Shown: positions 34,079 through 43,689 of the stretch, one piece after another
Layout of the letters: each line of letters opens with the position of its first letter
Numbering within the stretch: position 1 is the stretch's first letter
Assembly (NCBI GenBank): GCA_902800025.1
Contig: CADCDA010000007.1
Coordinates: 26,452-90,451 of the forward strand
Direction of reading: 5' to 3'
Length of the DNA: 64,000 nt
Origin: an uncultured Erysipelotrichaceae bacterium
GTDB taxonomy: Bacteria > Bacillota_I > Bacilli_A > RFN20 > CAG-826
Position numbers and translations under genes: made by a program
Notes under the pieces: model-generated
The model's database searches: none
Told to the model about the DNA's origin: nothing
What the model saw: the letters and a program-made list of their open reading frames with translations, nothing else

Positions 34079-35496
34079 TGAAAAAAAATATTGATTCATT
34101 ACAACTAAGATTAAGTGATTTATTCCTTGCTATAGGATTCCTTTGCTGGGCAATATTTCTTATTTTTGGTCAACTCTTTATGCAGTTCCAAAACCCTAAC
34201 GATGTTGCTTTACCATTGTGGGCGGCCATTCTATGCTTTATCGTCATGGTGGGATCTTGGGGATATTATCTTTATCTTGAACTTTATGTCCGTAAAGTAC
34301 CATTTAATAAAATAATTGCGATAGCGTTTATTGGCTTAGCCTTGCTAAATGTCATTGCAATATTTGTTCAGCCATCAGAAAGCGTTGAGATTGTGAATGT
34401 TCGTTGGGATCCAATACACCCAGAACTAGTAAACACTCAAGGGACTGCGTTATTAAGAGTTTCTGACACTCATAAGTTTATCTTCATTGCTGAAATTATC
34501 GGCGTTGCTACATTCATTTATATTGCTTTCTTTGTATTCTCAAAGAGAATAACAAACACTAAGTTTATTGAATACTTAGGATTCTTATTATTCATCCTCA
34601 TTGGAGTGATGATTATTTATAGTTATATTGCTGAGCATGCTTCATATGCAGCGATATTTAATTTCCTTTTAGGAAAAGATAAAGAAAGAACCTTCAGCGA
34701 TATTTCAAATAATTTCGCTGTTAAATCATTCGTTATTCATAAAAACGCTTTTGGAATGATCTGTATGCTCGGTATTGTTTTCTGTTTTATCAATCAAAGC
34801 ATTAAACAAAGAAAATGGTTATATCCATTAGCTGGTTATTTCTTTATTAGTATGTTATTCAGTTTCTGTAAAACTGGAATTCTTATTACCGCGATTATAG
34901 CGTTTATCTATTTAATTTATAGATTAATAGTGACTTATAAAGCCCACCCAAAGAGAAACAAAATAACATTTATTGTTATTGGTTCAATCGTCTTCTTGGG
35001 TTTAATCTTCGTTGGCGTTCCTTATATCACTAAAGGAAAAATCTTAGGAAAAGTCTACGAACTTATTAAATCATTCTCTGGAGATGGTCTAACTCTTAAA
35101 ACTAGAAGTTATATTTGGGATAACACCTTCCAATTACTACGCAATGGATGGTGGCTTATTGGTCGTGGCTTTGGAAGCGTCAATTTACAGTTATGGCCAC
35201 TTAATGTTATCTCCCATAATGAAGACTTATTCCCAACTCATTCTGGTTTCTTAAATATGCTTGGAGAAGGTGGAATCCTAACTTTATTAGGCTATGTTGC
35301 ATTCCTTATTTATTCAGGCTATGTGATCGTTAAAAGCTATAAGAAATCCCCTGAATTCGTCTTTGCGGTTGGTTTAGGCGCTTTATGTTTCTTCCTATAT
35401 CAATTTATTGAAACTATTCAGTATCTCTTATATGTCTTCCTTTTCCCAATCTTTGTGGTTTATTTCCAAAATGAAACCGCAGCAAATAAAGAATAG
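34078..35496 (+). CDS. O-antigen ligase family polymerase/ligase
   Basis: 472 residues with about eleven TM helices and a large extracytoplasmic loop containing RSYIWDNTFQLLRNGWWLIG (about 343-362) and the NEDLFPTHSGFLNMLGEGG segment (about 382-400), the conserved Wzy_C/WaaL signature with His near the active site. Such proteins polymerise or transfer polysaccharide outside the membrane. It is coupled by a one-base overlap to the upstream lipoprotein. A strong bidirectional terminator follows. Likely part of capsule or teichoic-acid-like glycan assembly; the polymer is unknown. Confidence 0.82.
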   Translation: MKKNIDSLQLRLSDLFLAIGFLCWAIFLIFGQLFMQFQNPNDVALPLWAAILCFIVMVGSWGYYLYLELYVRKVPFNKIIAIAFIGLALLNVIAIFVQPSESVEIVNVRWDPIHPELVNTQGTALLRVSDTHKFIFIAEIIGVATFIYIAFFVFSKRITNTKFIEYLGFLLFILIGVMIIYSYIAEHASYAAIFNFLLGKDKERTFSDISNNFAVKSFVIHKNAFGMICMLGIVFCFINQSIKQRKWLYPLAGYFFISMLFSFCKTGILITAIIAFIYLIYRLIVTYKAHPKRNKITFIVIGSIVFLGLIFVGVPYITKGKILGKVYELIKSFSGDGLTLKTRSYIWDNTFQLLRNGWWLIGRGFGSVNLQLWPLNVISHNEDLFPTHSGFLNMLGEGGILTLLGYVAFLIYSGYVIVKSYKKSPEFVFAVGLGALCFFLYQFIETIQYLLYVFLFPIFVVYFQNETAANKE

Positions 35497-35525
35497 GAAT
35501 TATTTTGTTCATTAAACCTAATTAT

Positions 35526-35557
35526 AAAAAAATCTCGATTTAAATCGAGATTTTTTT
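35526..35557. terminator. strong bidirectional terminator
   Basis: The perfect palindrome centred on 35541/35542 (arms 35531-35541 and 35542-35552) has A- and T-runs on both sides. It serves the plus-strand ligase gene and the minus-strand metG. Confidence 0.92.
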
Positions 35558-37148
35558 ATTTACTTCCACCCATTAATTCACTGATGAATGGAACTTCAAT
35601 TGTGGCGTCTAATCTTGGGAAGAGAGGCTCACCTTTATTGACTTGGTGGTTATCAAGAAGTTTCTTATTTGAGATATTCTCATATTTAGCTTCTTCTTGA
35701 GTTAAACCTAATTGTTCAAATGCTTTATCAGAAGCAGTGACTAGCACTGGATGATAAAGTCTACTAGCGACATAGATAGCATAAGCGAGATGATTCATCA
35801 CACTAGCGAGTTTATCAACTTGCTCTGGGTCTTTTGCTAATACCCAAGGCATTGTTTCATCAATATATTTGTTCGCGCGATTAACGAGCTCGTTTACATA
35901 TGTAATGGCTTCGGTGATTCTTAAATCATCCATCGCGTTTTCATAATTCGAAATTGTTGTGTTGATAACAGCTTCTAAACTTCCGTCAAATTCACTGACT
36001 TGACCTTTATATTCTGGAATTTTTCCTCCAAAGTATTTGCTCATCATTCCGATGGTTCTATTTAAGAGGTTTCCATATGAATTAGCGAGGTCAGCGTTAA
36101 TTCTTTCAACGAATTGTTCTGGTGAGAAACTACCATCACTACCGAAGTTAACTTCTCTAGTTAGATAGTATCTAACTGCGTCTACTCCATATTTTTCTAC
36201 AAGTGGATATGGATCAACAACATTGCCTTTTGATTTAGACATTTTAGAGTCTCTCATCATAAGTAATCCGTGAACGAATTCTCTATCTGGCTTTCTAACT
36301 CCTAATGCTTCTAGGAACATTGGCCAATAAATCGCATGGAAACGCGTAATATCAGCGCCTAAGATGTGAATGATTTCGGTATCTTCATCTTCCCAGAATT
36401 TCTTATATAAGTCTTCTTTATCACTACCATATCCTAAAGCGGAGATGTAGTTAGTTAAGGCATCAAGCCAAACATAGACAACGTGTTTTGGATTTTCTCT
36501 AACTGGAATGCCCCAAGAGAATGAAGTTCTACTAACGCATAAATCTTCAAGGCCTGGTTTAATGAAAGTGTTAATCATTTCATTCTTGCGGCTTTCAGGA
36601 ATTAAGAATTTTGGATTGTTGTCATAGAACTTTAGTAATGAATCCAAATATTTATTAGTTTTAAAGAAATAAGCTTCTTCTTCAGCTTTTTCTACTGGAC
36701 GACCACAGTCAGGACAGATGTGTTCTTTACCAACTTGTGTGTCGGTCCAGAACGCTTCACAGTACTTGCAATACCATCCTTCATATTTTCCTAGATAAAT
36801 ATCGCCTTGGTTAAGCATCTTAGTGAATGCATCTTGAACAACTTTGATGTGACGATCTTGAGTGGTTCTAATAAAATCATCATTTGTGATCTTAAGTAAA
36901 TCCCAAAGCTTATAGAATCCTTCGACAATATTGTCGACGAACGCTTGAGGGGTGACACCCGCAGCTTCAGCGTTCTTTTGAATCTTTAAGCCGTGTTCGT
37001 CTGCACCTGTAAGGAAATAGCATTCATAGCCTCTTTCTCTTTTAGAACGTGCAAAAACATCGGTCAAAGTTGTGCAATAAGCATGACCAATATGAAGCTT
37101 AGCGCTTGGATAATAAATTGGTGTAGTAATGTAAAATCTCTTTTTCAT
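35556..37148 (-). CDS. metG: methionyl-tRNA synthetase
   Basis: 530 residues, a short form without the C-terminal tRNA-binding domain. HIGH-type motif LHIGHAY (about 16-22), a zinc knuckle region with CKYCEAFW (about 127-134) and CPDCGRPV (about 145-152), and KMSKSKGN (about 300-307) are intact. It charges tRNA-Met. ATG 37148 is chosen; the codons upstream lack a ribosome site. Cotranscription with rpmE is limited by the terminator at 37164-37180. The minus-strand TATAGT at 37158-37153 lies 4 nt before ATG and might drive a leaderless transcript. Confidence 0.95.
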   Translation of the reverse strand: MKKRFYITTPIYYPSAKLHIGHAYCTTLTDVFARSKRERGYECYFLTGADEHGLKIQKNAEAAGVTPQAFVDNIVEGFYKLWDLLKITNDDFIRTTQDRHIKVVQDAFTKMLNQGDIYLGKYEGWYCKYCEAFWTDTQVGKEHICPDCGRPVEKAEEEAYFFKTNKYLDSLLKFYDNNPKFLIPESRKNEMINTFIKPGLEDLCVSRTSFSWGIPVRENPKHVVYVWLDALTNYISALGYGSDKEDLYKKFWEDEDTEIIHILGADITRFHAIYWPMFLEALGVRKPDREFVHGLLMMRDSKMSKSKGNVVDPYPLVEKYGVDAVRYYLTREVNFGSDGSFSPEQFVERINADLANSYGNLLNRTIGMMSKYFGGKIPEYKGQVSEFDGSLEAVINTTISNYENAMDDLRITEAITYVNELVNRANKYIDETMPWVLAKDPEQVDKLASVMNHLAYAIYVASRLYHPVLVTASDKAFEQLGLTQEEAKYENISNKKLLDNHQVNKGEPLFPRLDATIEVPFISELMGGSK

Positions 37149-37156
37149 AATGACTA

Positions 37157-37180
37157 TAAAATAAACCGGCAAAGCCGGTT
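37157..37180 (-). terminator. rho-independent terminator of rpmE
   Basis: GCCGGTT (37174-37180) and AACCGGC (37164-37170) form a 7-bp stem with a 3-nt loop; on the minus strand a U-rich stretch follows (37163-37157). Confidence 0.85.
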
Positions 37181-37186
37181 ATTTTC

Positions 37187-37390
37187 TTATTTAAGTCCGT
37201 ATTTACGGTTGAATCTATCAACTCTACCGTCGGCTTGGACGTATCTTTGTTTGCCGGTGTAGAATGGGTGGCAGTTACTGCATGTATCAACTTTAATTTC
37301 TTTAGCGGTTGAACCTGTTTCAAAGGTTGCTCCACAAGAGACACATGTAACTGTGCAACGATAGTATTTTGGATGAATGTTTTCTTTCAT
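37187..37390 (-). CDS. rpmE: 50S ribosomal protein L31
   Basis: 67 residues. The start is ATG 37390 ([14 protein letters not shown]), with GGAAGGAG about 10 nt upstream; the longer open frame is not L31. Cys pairs CVSC (16-19) and CSNC (about 37-40) make it a zinc-binding (C+) L31. The Cterm [11 protein letters not shown] is typical. A hairpin TAGAAC/GTTCTA (37411-37416, 37426-37431) lies about 10 nt upstream of the ribosome site and may be a leader element for autoregulation, which is only a suggestion. Confidence 0.95.
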   Translation of the reverse strand: MKENIHPKYYRCTVTCVSCGATFETGSTAKEIKVDTCSNCHPFYTGKQRYVQADGRVDRFNRKYGLK

Positions 37391-37410
37391 TTCCGATTTC
37401 TCCTTCCGCC

Positions 37411-37431
37411 TAGAACCGTATTGTCGTTCTA
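37411..37431 (-). promoter_or_regulatory. small hairpin in the rpmE leader
   Basis: TAGAAC (37411-37416) pairs with GTTCTA (37426-37431) just upstream of the rpmE ribosome site. L31 leaders in some bacteria bind the protein or its repressor; this match is by position only. Confidence 0.3.
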
Positions 37432-37532
37432 AGAAAGTTTGCTGAATAACTTTAACACACTTATTCAATTATCTTCAATTAAAAAATTCATTTTTTGATT
37501 AAAGGTAATTATAGATCCTCTTCTTAAGTGGA

Positions 37533-39230
37533 TTAATATACATTAAATAAGCTATAGCATGCTTCTAAGCTATGCATCGCAATAACTCTTGTTAATTGTT
37601 GATATAAAGGAATGATGGTAATGCCAGGGCCACTTGTAATAAATGTAACCGCTTCCGCACAGTATGATTTTAATTGTTCCTCATCATATGTAATTCCATC
37701 TTCTTTGATAAATGGATTTACATAATTGAATAAGCCATCTTGCGCTATAATTAGGCTAAGAATAGTGAAGATTCCTTTAGCTTCAACGTCAGCGATTATA
37801 GCGTTGAGCGTTTCTTCTTTTAAACTTAAGAATAGTCTAACGAGATACACAAGCATATCTTGATAGTTTTCAACATACTCTTCTCTAGTTTTCATTGTTT
37901 TATCTGAAGAATCGTAACTCGCTAGGTTATTGATAATATAATGAGCGAGTTCTGGTTCGGTTTGATAATTATCTGTAGGAGTAAAAGTACCAAGGTCGAT
38001 ATCTTGATCAAGTTTTTTAATAAGTTCTCCAATATCATCGCGATAGATATCGATGTCAACACCGATTCTTGTACAGTTTTGATATTGTGATGGTAAGAGC
38101 AATTGAACAACATCAGCCCCATTAATAATGTTAAAAACATTAGAGAAATCATATCCATCAATCAATTCTTGAGGAATGCTCTTTGGAGTGCTGAAGGTAT
38201 AAGAATACAAATTGTCTTTTGAAATCTTATTATTAATCATCATTTCTCTGACTAATAAGTTTGATACCGCTGCTGCTCTTGAATAGCCAGTTATTATCAT
38301 CTTATAAGGGGTTTCTTGATATGTTTTTAAGTAATTTAATAGATTTTCATAAACATTCAAAGCTTGCACATAAAAGCCGTGATGTGGACCTTCTAAACCA
38401 GCGTCTAGATTGTCAGCCCAACTTGGTCCGTATTCAAAGCCTTTATTGATGACTGCAATAATGTCTTCGTTGTTTATTTTGGCGTGTGCAAAAGTGTAAC
38501 CATCAATTTTCTGTAAAAAGTTTGAATTATGAACAACATTATCAAAGTGTAATCCTGATAAATAGTTATCAACTTCTTCGGTTGGACAAGACGATAATCC
38601 TAAGCTGAAGGACGCTAAAGAACGATCAAATTTAGTTGATGGGATATTAAATAGAGTATCTTTATAAACAAAACTTAAATTATATTTATGGTCGTTGAAA
38701 TATGATCCTACTTCAAAAGTTGAATAAGTAATTGCTTCTTTATTATATAAAGCATAAATTGTGGTATCGCTATTGATTGGAGTATTAAAATCATAGTCCC
38801 ACTTATCAAAATTATAGCAATAGCTTTCATCTGCTGGTTTTCCTGGTTCTCCTTTAGGAGCGGTTACTTTTTGACCAGGTAAAACAGAGGTCGCTTTAAA
38901 TAGAGAAGTCTCACTATTCATAAATTCGACATTATAGCTATTCCATTTTGCAATAAGGGTGACATCTTTTTCAATTTTTGTAGTATTGGTGTATTCTACG
39001 TCAGTGTCTGACCATCCTGTAAACCAACCTAAAAAGTTCTTGTCGTCTTTTGTTGGGGTTGGTAAATCAATAGTTGCTCCAGCGTTAACGGTCATTGCTG
39101 TTGGATCAACAGTGCCTCCATTACTATCAAAAGTAACTGTGTATTTAGTGACTGATGGGCTGCCTCCGCACGAAACAACCCCTAACATTAGGGAAAATGT
39201 AATTATTGAAATAGTGGTTATTTTTTTCAT
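37533..39230 (-). CDS. lipoprotein with InlB B-repeats and a lipase-like alpha/beta hydrolase domain
   Basis: 565 residues. Signal MKKITTISIITFSLMLGVVSC with lipobox VVSC. Residues about 28-95 form an InlB B-repeat/Flg_new-type beta-grasp unit (TVTFDSNGGTVDPTAMTVNA, LGWFTGWSDTD), with a second degenerate unit (about 96-166). The rest (about 170-565) is a class-3 lipase-like hydrolase: the nucleophile elbow ITGYSRAAAVSNLL holds Ser in GxSxA (near residue 313), Asp is likely in IINGADVVQLL and His in IAMHSLEACY. The unusual GYSRA in place of GHSxG is common in gut homologues. Overlaps the acyltransferase stop by 4 bp. Confidence 0.78.
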   Translation of the reverse strand: MKKITTISIITFSLMLGVVSCGGSPSVTKYTVTFDSNGGTVDPTAMTVNAGATIDLPTPTKDDKNFLGWFTGWSDTDVEYTNTTKIEKDVTLIAKWNSYNVEFMNSETSLFKATSVLPGQKVTAPKGEPGKPADESYCYNFDKWDYDFNTPINSDTTIYALYNKEAITYSTFEVGSYFNDHKYNLSFVYKDTLFNIPSTKFDRSLASFSLGLSSCPTEEVDNYLSGLHFDNVVHNSNFLQKIDGYTFAHAKINNEDIIAVINKGFEYGPSWADNLDAGLEGPHHGFYVQALNVYENLLNYLKTYQETPYKMIITGYSRAAAVSNLLVREMMINNKISKDNLYSYTFSTPKSIPQELIDGYDFSNVFNIINGADVVQLLLPSQYQNCTRIGVDIDIYRDDIGELIKKLDQDIDLGTFTPTDNYQTEPELAHYIINNLASYDSSDKTMKTREEYVENYQDMLVYLVRLFLSLKEETLNAIIADVEAKGIFTILSLIIAQDGLFNYVNPFIKEDGITYDEEQLKSYCAEAVTFITSGPGITIIPLYQQLTRVIAMHSLEACYSLFNVY

Positions 39231-40303
39231 GCTTCAACCTCCGGTAGTTCTTCTTTTTGATGTTTTTGTTTAATCTTCTTTATAAGAAAAATTATTGGTG
39301 CTTCTAATGCGTAACGCCTTATTATCTCCATTGTTAGAGCTGCTAGATACGCCATTATAGATGTTATTAATAAGCAGGGGACAACATGATATTGCTGAAT
39401 ATATTCTGAAACCCTAAAGATTCTTGTCCATATAAAGTAGTCCCAAAAGTCGCTATTAGATAGAGCGAGATATATGCCTATATTAAATGAGGCAATAAAA
39501 TTAATAGCTCTATTATAATGTGGTTTTGATTTCTCACATAACATGATTATGCCAACCGCAACCGCAATAACTGGGAAGGCATTTTTTGTGTAGAAATACA
39601 GGTTCCCACCTTGTGCCATTGCAGGAACATTTATTGCAACTAATTTAAGTAAAACAACAGAGGTAATAATGACAAATGCGCCAACACCTACAAGAATTAG
39701 GCCCGTTTTCTTGCTGAATAAACGGTGATCTTTTCTCAATTGAAGGAATGCCCCATAGACATATATGACGAATAGAGAAACTAGACCATTTAGGAACTTA
39801 TCGGTGTATGGAAGAATTGTTATTACCGATGAAACGATGAATAGGAGAAGAACAAAAATGTTGAGTTCTTTTTCTCCTAACGCTTTGATTAGTTTATTTA
39901 TAAATGGATGGAACAAATAAATAATTAAATAACAAGTAAGGAACCACGCTCTTCCGGTGAGGAATGAGAAGAATGAGTTATATAACTCAAGCCAATCAAA
40001 ACTCTTCGTGTCCACGCATGTAACGACGAAGACAAACATCGAATAGAAAATGGCAACAAATATAATACGAAGGAATTTAAACCAATTGACCTTTGTGGAT
40101 TTAATAAGGTAGAAACCACTAATCATCATAAAAATGGTGACGCTTAGATTTCCTAATGTCATCAAATCTAAAAATACTTCTTGGAATGTAAAGACATTTT
40201 CTCTAATTGGAGCAGCACCCCACATAACGTAATGCCCCATAATGACTCCAAGAATTGCAAAGATTCTTACTATTTCAAAATTGGAGTTCCTTTTAACTGT
40301 CAT
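39227..40303 (-). CDS. acyltransferase 3 family membrane protein
   Basis: 358 residues with ten TM helices. The N-terminal NFEIVRIFAILGVIMGHYVM carries the conserved His of acyltransferase-3 (OafA/WecH-like) proteins; the TM layout and KNAFPVIAVAVGI segment fit. Such proteins acetylate or otherwise acylate cell-surface glycans. It follows the CDP-glycerol transferase after 3 bp and overlaps the lipoprotein gene downstream, giving a three-gene envelope operon. The acyl donor and polymer are unknown. Confidence 0.85.
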   Translation of the reverse strand: MTVKRNSNFEIVRIFAILGVIMGHYVMWGAAPIRENVFTFQEVFLDLMTLGNLSVTIFMMISGFYLIKSTKVNWFKFLRIIFVAIFYSMFVFVVTCVDTKSFDWLELYNSFFSFLTGRAWFLTCYLIIYLFHPFINKLIKALGEKELNIFVLLLFIVSSVITILPYTDKFLNGLVSLFVIYVYGAFLQLRKDHRLFSKKTGLILVGVGAFVIITSVVLLKLVAINVPAMAQGGNLYFYTKNAFPVIAVAVGIIMLCEKSKPHYNRAINFIASFNIGIYLALSNSDFWDYFIWTRIFRVSEYIQQYHVVPCLLITSIMAYLAALTMEIIRRYALEAPIIFLIKKIKQKHQKEELPEVEA

Positions 40304-40306
40304 AAA

Positions 40307-41521
40307 CTAGAATAACCATTCTTTGATTTTGTATTCTTTTGCTTTTTTATCATCAAATAAGATTTCTGTAATTCTTTTACAAGAATTAGAATCAGCGTAT
40401 TTGTTTAATAGTTGTTGAACCTCATGATATTTTTTACCAACAGGCTCTTTAAAGGCTTTAATGAATTTTTCTTTCATCTCATCCCAGTTTGTTGCTGGAT
40501 CATCAAGCAAAACGGCATATGGTGGATCATACGCTAAACCACGTTTTTCTCTAAATTCTTCAAGGTTAGCGAAGTTAAAAATAACTGGCTTACCTGTGAT
40601 GCAGTAATCGATATAAACAGATGAATAGTTTGTGATTAAAGCGTCAGAGAAACTCAATAAATCGTAAAGGGAGAATTCTTTTGAATATGGATATTCGATG
40701 ATTCTATTTGTTTTGAATTCACCTTTATATCTTTCAAGTGGATGAGGTTTATATAAAATATAAATATTTTGTTCTTCTAAAAACTTTTCAAGCTCTCCTC
40801 GATCATCAAATCCAAAGAAGAACTTTTCAAATAAGTCTGGTTGCTCATTAACTGTTGGTGCATAAACGATGAACTTTGAACCTTTTAGGTCGATACCTAT
40901 CGATTTAAGCCACTTGTTAATGACTTCTTTTCTTTCGTTTTTAAGTAAGCAATCGTTTCTTGCGTAACCAGAGACATAGAACTTATCTAATGAGCCACCG
41001 AAGTTGGACATTTGCACTCTTGCATCCAGTGGACAAGTAACGAATATATGAGAGAAGATATCCCATAAATGAGAAGATCTCTTTGCAAAACTGTTTTTGG
41101 TTTCTGTTCCATAGTTAAAACAAACAACCTTTTGAGATTTAATATGATCTTCAAATTCGACAGTAGGATTATCTCTCCACCATTGTCTACAATGGTATTT
41201 AGCGGACATTCTTTTTAATTTGCTTTTAATCTTTTGAACTTTTCCAGCTTTATCGTTGATATATAAAGGAATAATTTCTACGTTATCGTTAGTAAATTTT
41301 TCCATCTCTGGAGAAGTGGTTTCAACATAGATTCTTAATTTCAAGTTTGGTTCGTTTCCATCTCTTAAATAGCTAACATATGCGAGGACATTATCAGAGT
41401 TCGCATTGTCTAGTGAATAGTTGTCAATAAAAGCATTATGATGTGGCGCAACATAAATGTAATTATTGTGTTTGATTGTTAACAAGTTAAGAAATCTTCT
41501 GAGATGTACGAATTTAGACAT
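40307..41521 (-). CDS. CDP-glycerol:polyglycerophosphate glycerophosphotransferase-like
   Basis: 404 residues. It matches the TagB/TagF-type glycerophosphotransferase domain (pfam04464): GYARNDCLL (about 188-196), KFIVYAPTVNE (about 219-229), YILYKPHPLE (about 262-271) and ITNYSSVYIDY (about 306-316) are the conserved blocks, including the His of KPHP. The typical role is transferring glycerol phosphate from CDP-glycerol to a lipid-linked acceptor at the cytoplasmic face of the membrane. GGAG lies 9 nt before ATG. No tagD, tagA or transporter gene is nearby. Confidence 0.85.
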   Translation of the reverse strand: MSKFVHLRRFLNLLTIKHNNYIYVAPHHNAFIDNYSLDNANSDNVLAYVSYLRDGNEPNLKLRIYVETTSPEMEKFTNDNVEIIPLYINDKAGKVQKIKSKLKRMSAKYHCRQWWRDNPTVEFEDHIKSQKVVCFNYGTETKNSFAKRSSHLWDIFSHIFVTCPLDARVQMSNFGGSLDKFYVSGYARNDCLLKNERKEVINKWLKSIGIDLKGSKFIVYAPTVNEQPDLFEKFFFGFDDRGELEKFLEEQNIYILYKPHPLERYKGEFKTNRIIEYPYSKEFSLYDLLSFSDALITNYSSVYIDYCITGKPVIFNFANLEEFREKRGLAYDPPYAVLLDDPATNWDEMKEKFIKAFKEPVGKKYHEVQQLLNKYADSNSCKRITEILFDDKKAKEYKIKEWLF

Positions 41522-41545
41522 ATTTAATATTCTCCGATAATAATA

Positions 41546-42769
41546 TTATATCGCCCAATTACCATCTTTAAATATAACTGTTCGTTTTCCAGAGAAAGAA
41601 ACGCCTGTAATTTCTAAATCTTTGGTGCCGATCATAAAGTCAACGTGGATAATTGAATCGTTGATTCCTTTTTCAGTTGCTTCTTCGTTAGATAAAGACG
41701 CTCCACCGGGAATCATTTCTTTAAAACCGTGTCCTAACGCTAAATGGCAGGCTGCATTTTCATCAAATAAAGTTTCATAAAATAACAATCCAGAGTTTTG
41801 AATTGGAGAATCATATGGAACTAAAGCGACTTCTCCTAATTTAGAAGCTCCTTCATCCATTTTGACCATTTGCTCGAGTAACTTTTGATTCTTTTTGGCT
41901 TTGACTTCAACGACTTTGCCACCTTCAAATCTGACAGAGAATCCATCGATAATTTGTCCGTGATATGATAACGGTTTACTTGCATAAACAATGCCTTCAC
42001 AGCTTCCTGCTAATGGAGATGTAAAGACTTCTTCACTTGGAATGTTTGGGTTGAATTCGCGTTTATCGCTTGTGAATTCAGAGCCTCCTCCCCATTCAGC
42101 ACCTTTGATTAATTCGACTTTAAAATCAGTGCCATTACTGGCTTTATATTCAAGGTATTGCAAATCGAGTTTTTCAAGCATTTTTCGATAATTAAATAGG
42201 GTTTTGTTGTGGTTTTTCCAATTTTCAACAGCGTTTCCATCCACTCTAGACGCACTTAAAATTGCGTTCCATAAAGCTTCCACAGCTTCATCCTTTTCTA
42301 ACTTTGGAAACACTGATTTGGCCCACGCTTCACTTGGGACAGCGGCAATACACCATTTGTAATTGCCATCCATTTTATTTCTGTATGGTTTTATTTTTTT
42401 GCTGATTTTCATTGATGACTTTGAGATGATTGATTGATTAATTCCTTTGAATGCATCTGGGTCATCGCTGATGATGTGGAGCATGCTTGGATTATGTTTC
42501 ACCATATAGCGATATTCACTAATTGTATATTCTTCAACCTTGCTGAGGTCTTTAAGCGACATATATTGATAGTGGAGTTTGCTAATTTTGTTATCCGAGA
42601 ATCTAACTCTTACTTTCTTAGCTCCTGCTTTGTAACATTCTTCGACGACTAGTCTTACAAACTCGATTTGATCTAAACCACAGTTAATCCAAACTTCTTC
42701 GCCTTTTTGAACACTGACTCCCATTTTCGCTAATAGTTCAGCGTATTCTCTTATTCTTTCTAATTCCAT
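41546..42769 (-). CDS. M29 family aminopeptidase (PepS/AmpS-like)
   Basis: 407 residues, the normal size for thermophilic-aminopeptidase (M29) enzymes. Metal ligands are in the C-terminal half: Glu in the EEVFTSPL region (about 249), Glu near 318 (LFYETLFDENAACHLALGHG), His in the same segment, and HVDFMIG (about 374-380). It releases N-terminal residues from peptides in the cytoplasm. The AAGGAGAG ribosome site is 10 nt before ATG. The 24-bp gap to the glycerophosphotransferase gene suggests but does not prove an operon. Confidence 0.9.
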   Translation of the reverse strand: MELERIREYAELLAKMGVSVQKGEEVWINCGLDQIEFVRLVVEECYKAGAKKVRVRFSDNKISKLHYQYMSLKDLSKVEEYTISEYRYMVKHNPSMLHIISDDPDAFKGINQSIISKSSMKISKKIKPYRNKMDGNYKWCIAAVPSEAWAKSVFPKLEKDEAVEALWNAILSASRVDGNAVENWKNHNKTLFNYRKMLEKLDLQYLEYKASNGTDFKVELIKGAEWGGGSEFTSDKREFNPNIPSEEVFTSPLAGSCEGIVYASKPLSYHGQIIDGFSVRFEGGKVVEVKAKKNQKLLEQMVKMDEGASKLGEVALVPYDSPIQNSGLLFYETLFDENAACHLALGHGFKEMIPGGASLSNEEATEKGINDSIIHVDFMIGTKDLEITGVSFSGKRTVIFKDGNWAI

Positions 42770-42846
42770 AATACATACTCTCCTTGTTTGTCTTTACTAT
42801 TGTATATTTTTAATGTAAAAATAAATAGCAATCTTTTGTAAACATT

Positions 42847-43689
42847 ATGACTGACGGAAACAGAAACATTGATGAATTTGAAAAAAGCCTATCGACCACA
42901 TATCGTAGGGTACTTTGGTCTAGATTTGTTAAAGGCTTAAAAGAATATAATCTACTTTCTCCTGGAGATAAGGTGTGTGTTTGCATTTCTGGTGGCAAGG
43001 ATTCAATGCTTATGGCGAAACTATTTATGCTTCTTCAAAGGCATAGTGATTTTGATTTTGAAGTCGAATTCTTAGTCATGAATCCGGGTTACAACAAGAA
43101 AAACTTTGATTTAATCAAAAAAAATATAAAAACTCTTCATATTCCTGCGAAGTTTATTAAGACTGATATCTTTGAGATTGCTAATTTAAGAGATGAAAAG
43201 AGCCCATGTTTTTTATGCGCTCGAATGCGTAGAGGTGCATTGTATAACGCCGCCAAAGAATTAGGATGTAACAAGATTGCCTTAGGCCATCATTATGATG
43301 ATGTTATAGAAACAACTTTAATGAATATGCTCAATAGTGGTTCTTTCCAAACGATGCTACCAAAACTTCATAGCACTAATTTTGAAGGAATGGAACTCAT
43401 TAGACCAATGTATTTTATTAGAGAAAAAGATATTAAATGTTGGGCTAGACATCATAATTTAGAGTTTATTCAATGTGCATGTAAATTTACTGAAAAAGCG
43501 AAAGAAACCGCATTAAATAGCCAAAGAGCGTTCACAAAAGAATTGATTCAAGAATTAAAAAAAGATATTCCTCAAGTTGAACAGAATATCTTCAAGTCCG
43601 CCGAGAATGTTACGTTAGATATGATTCTTGGCTATAAAGATAAAGGAATATCTCATTCTTTCTTAGATGATTATGATAATAAGAAGTAA
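42847..43689 (+). CDS. ttcA: TtcA-type tRNA 2-thiocytidine synthetase
   Basis: 280 residues. PP-loop SGGKDS (about 50-55) binds ATP; CFLC (about 121-124) and the later Cys of IQCACKF (about 206-213) correspond to the [4Fe-4S]-binding Cys of TtcA, which thiolates C32 of tRNA. LGHHYDDVIETTLMNML (about 145-161) is the conserved active-site helix. The family contains related enzymes with other substrates, so C32 is inference. No ribosome site is evident. Convergent with the PlsC gene (stop codons 1 bp apart). Confidence 0.85.
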   Translation: MTDGNRNIDEFEKSLSTTYRRVLWSRFVKGLKEYNLLSPGDKVCVCISGGKDSMLMAKLFMLLQRHSDFDFEVEFLVMNPGYNKKNFDLIKKNIKTLHIPAKFIKTDIFEIANLRDEKSPCFLCARMRRGALYNAAKELGCNKIALGHHYDDVIETTLMNMLNSGSFQTMLPKLHSTNFEGMELIRPMYFIREKDIKCWARHHNLEFIQCACKFTEKAKETALNSQRAFTKELIQELKKDIPQVEQNIFKSAENVTLDMILGYKDKGISHSFLDDYDNKK

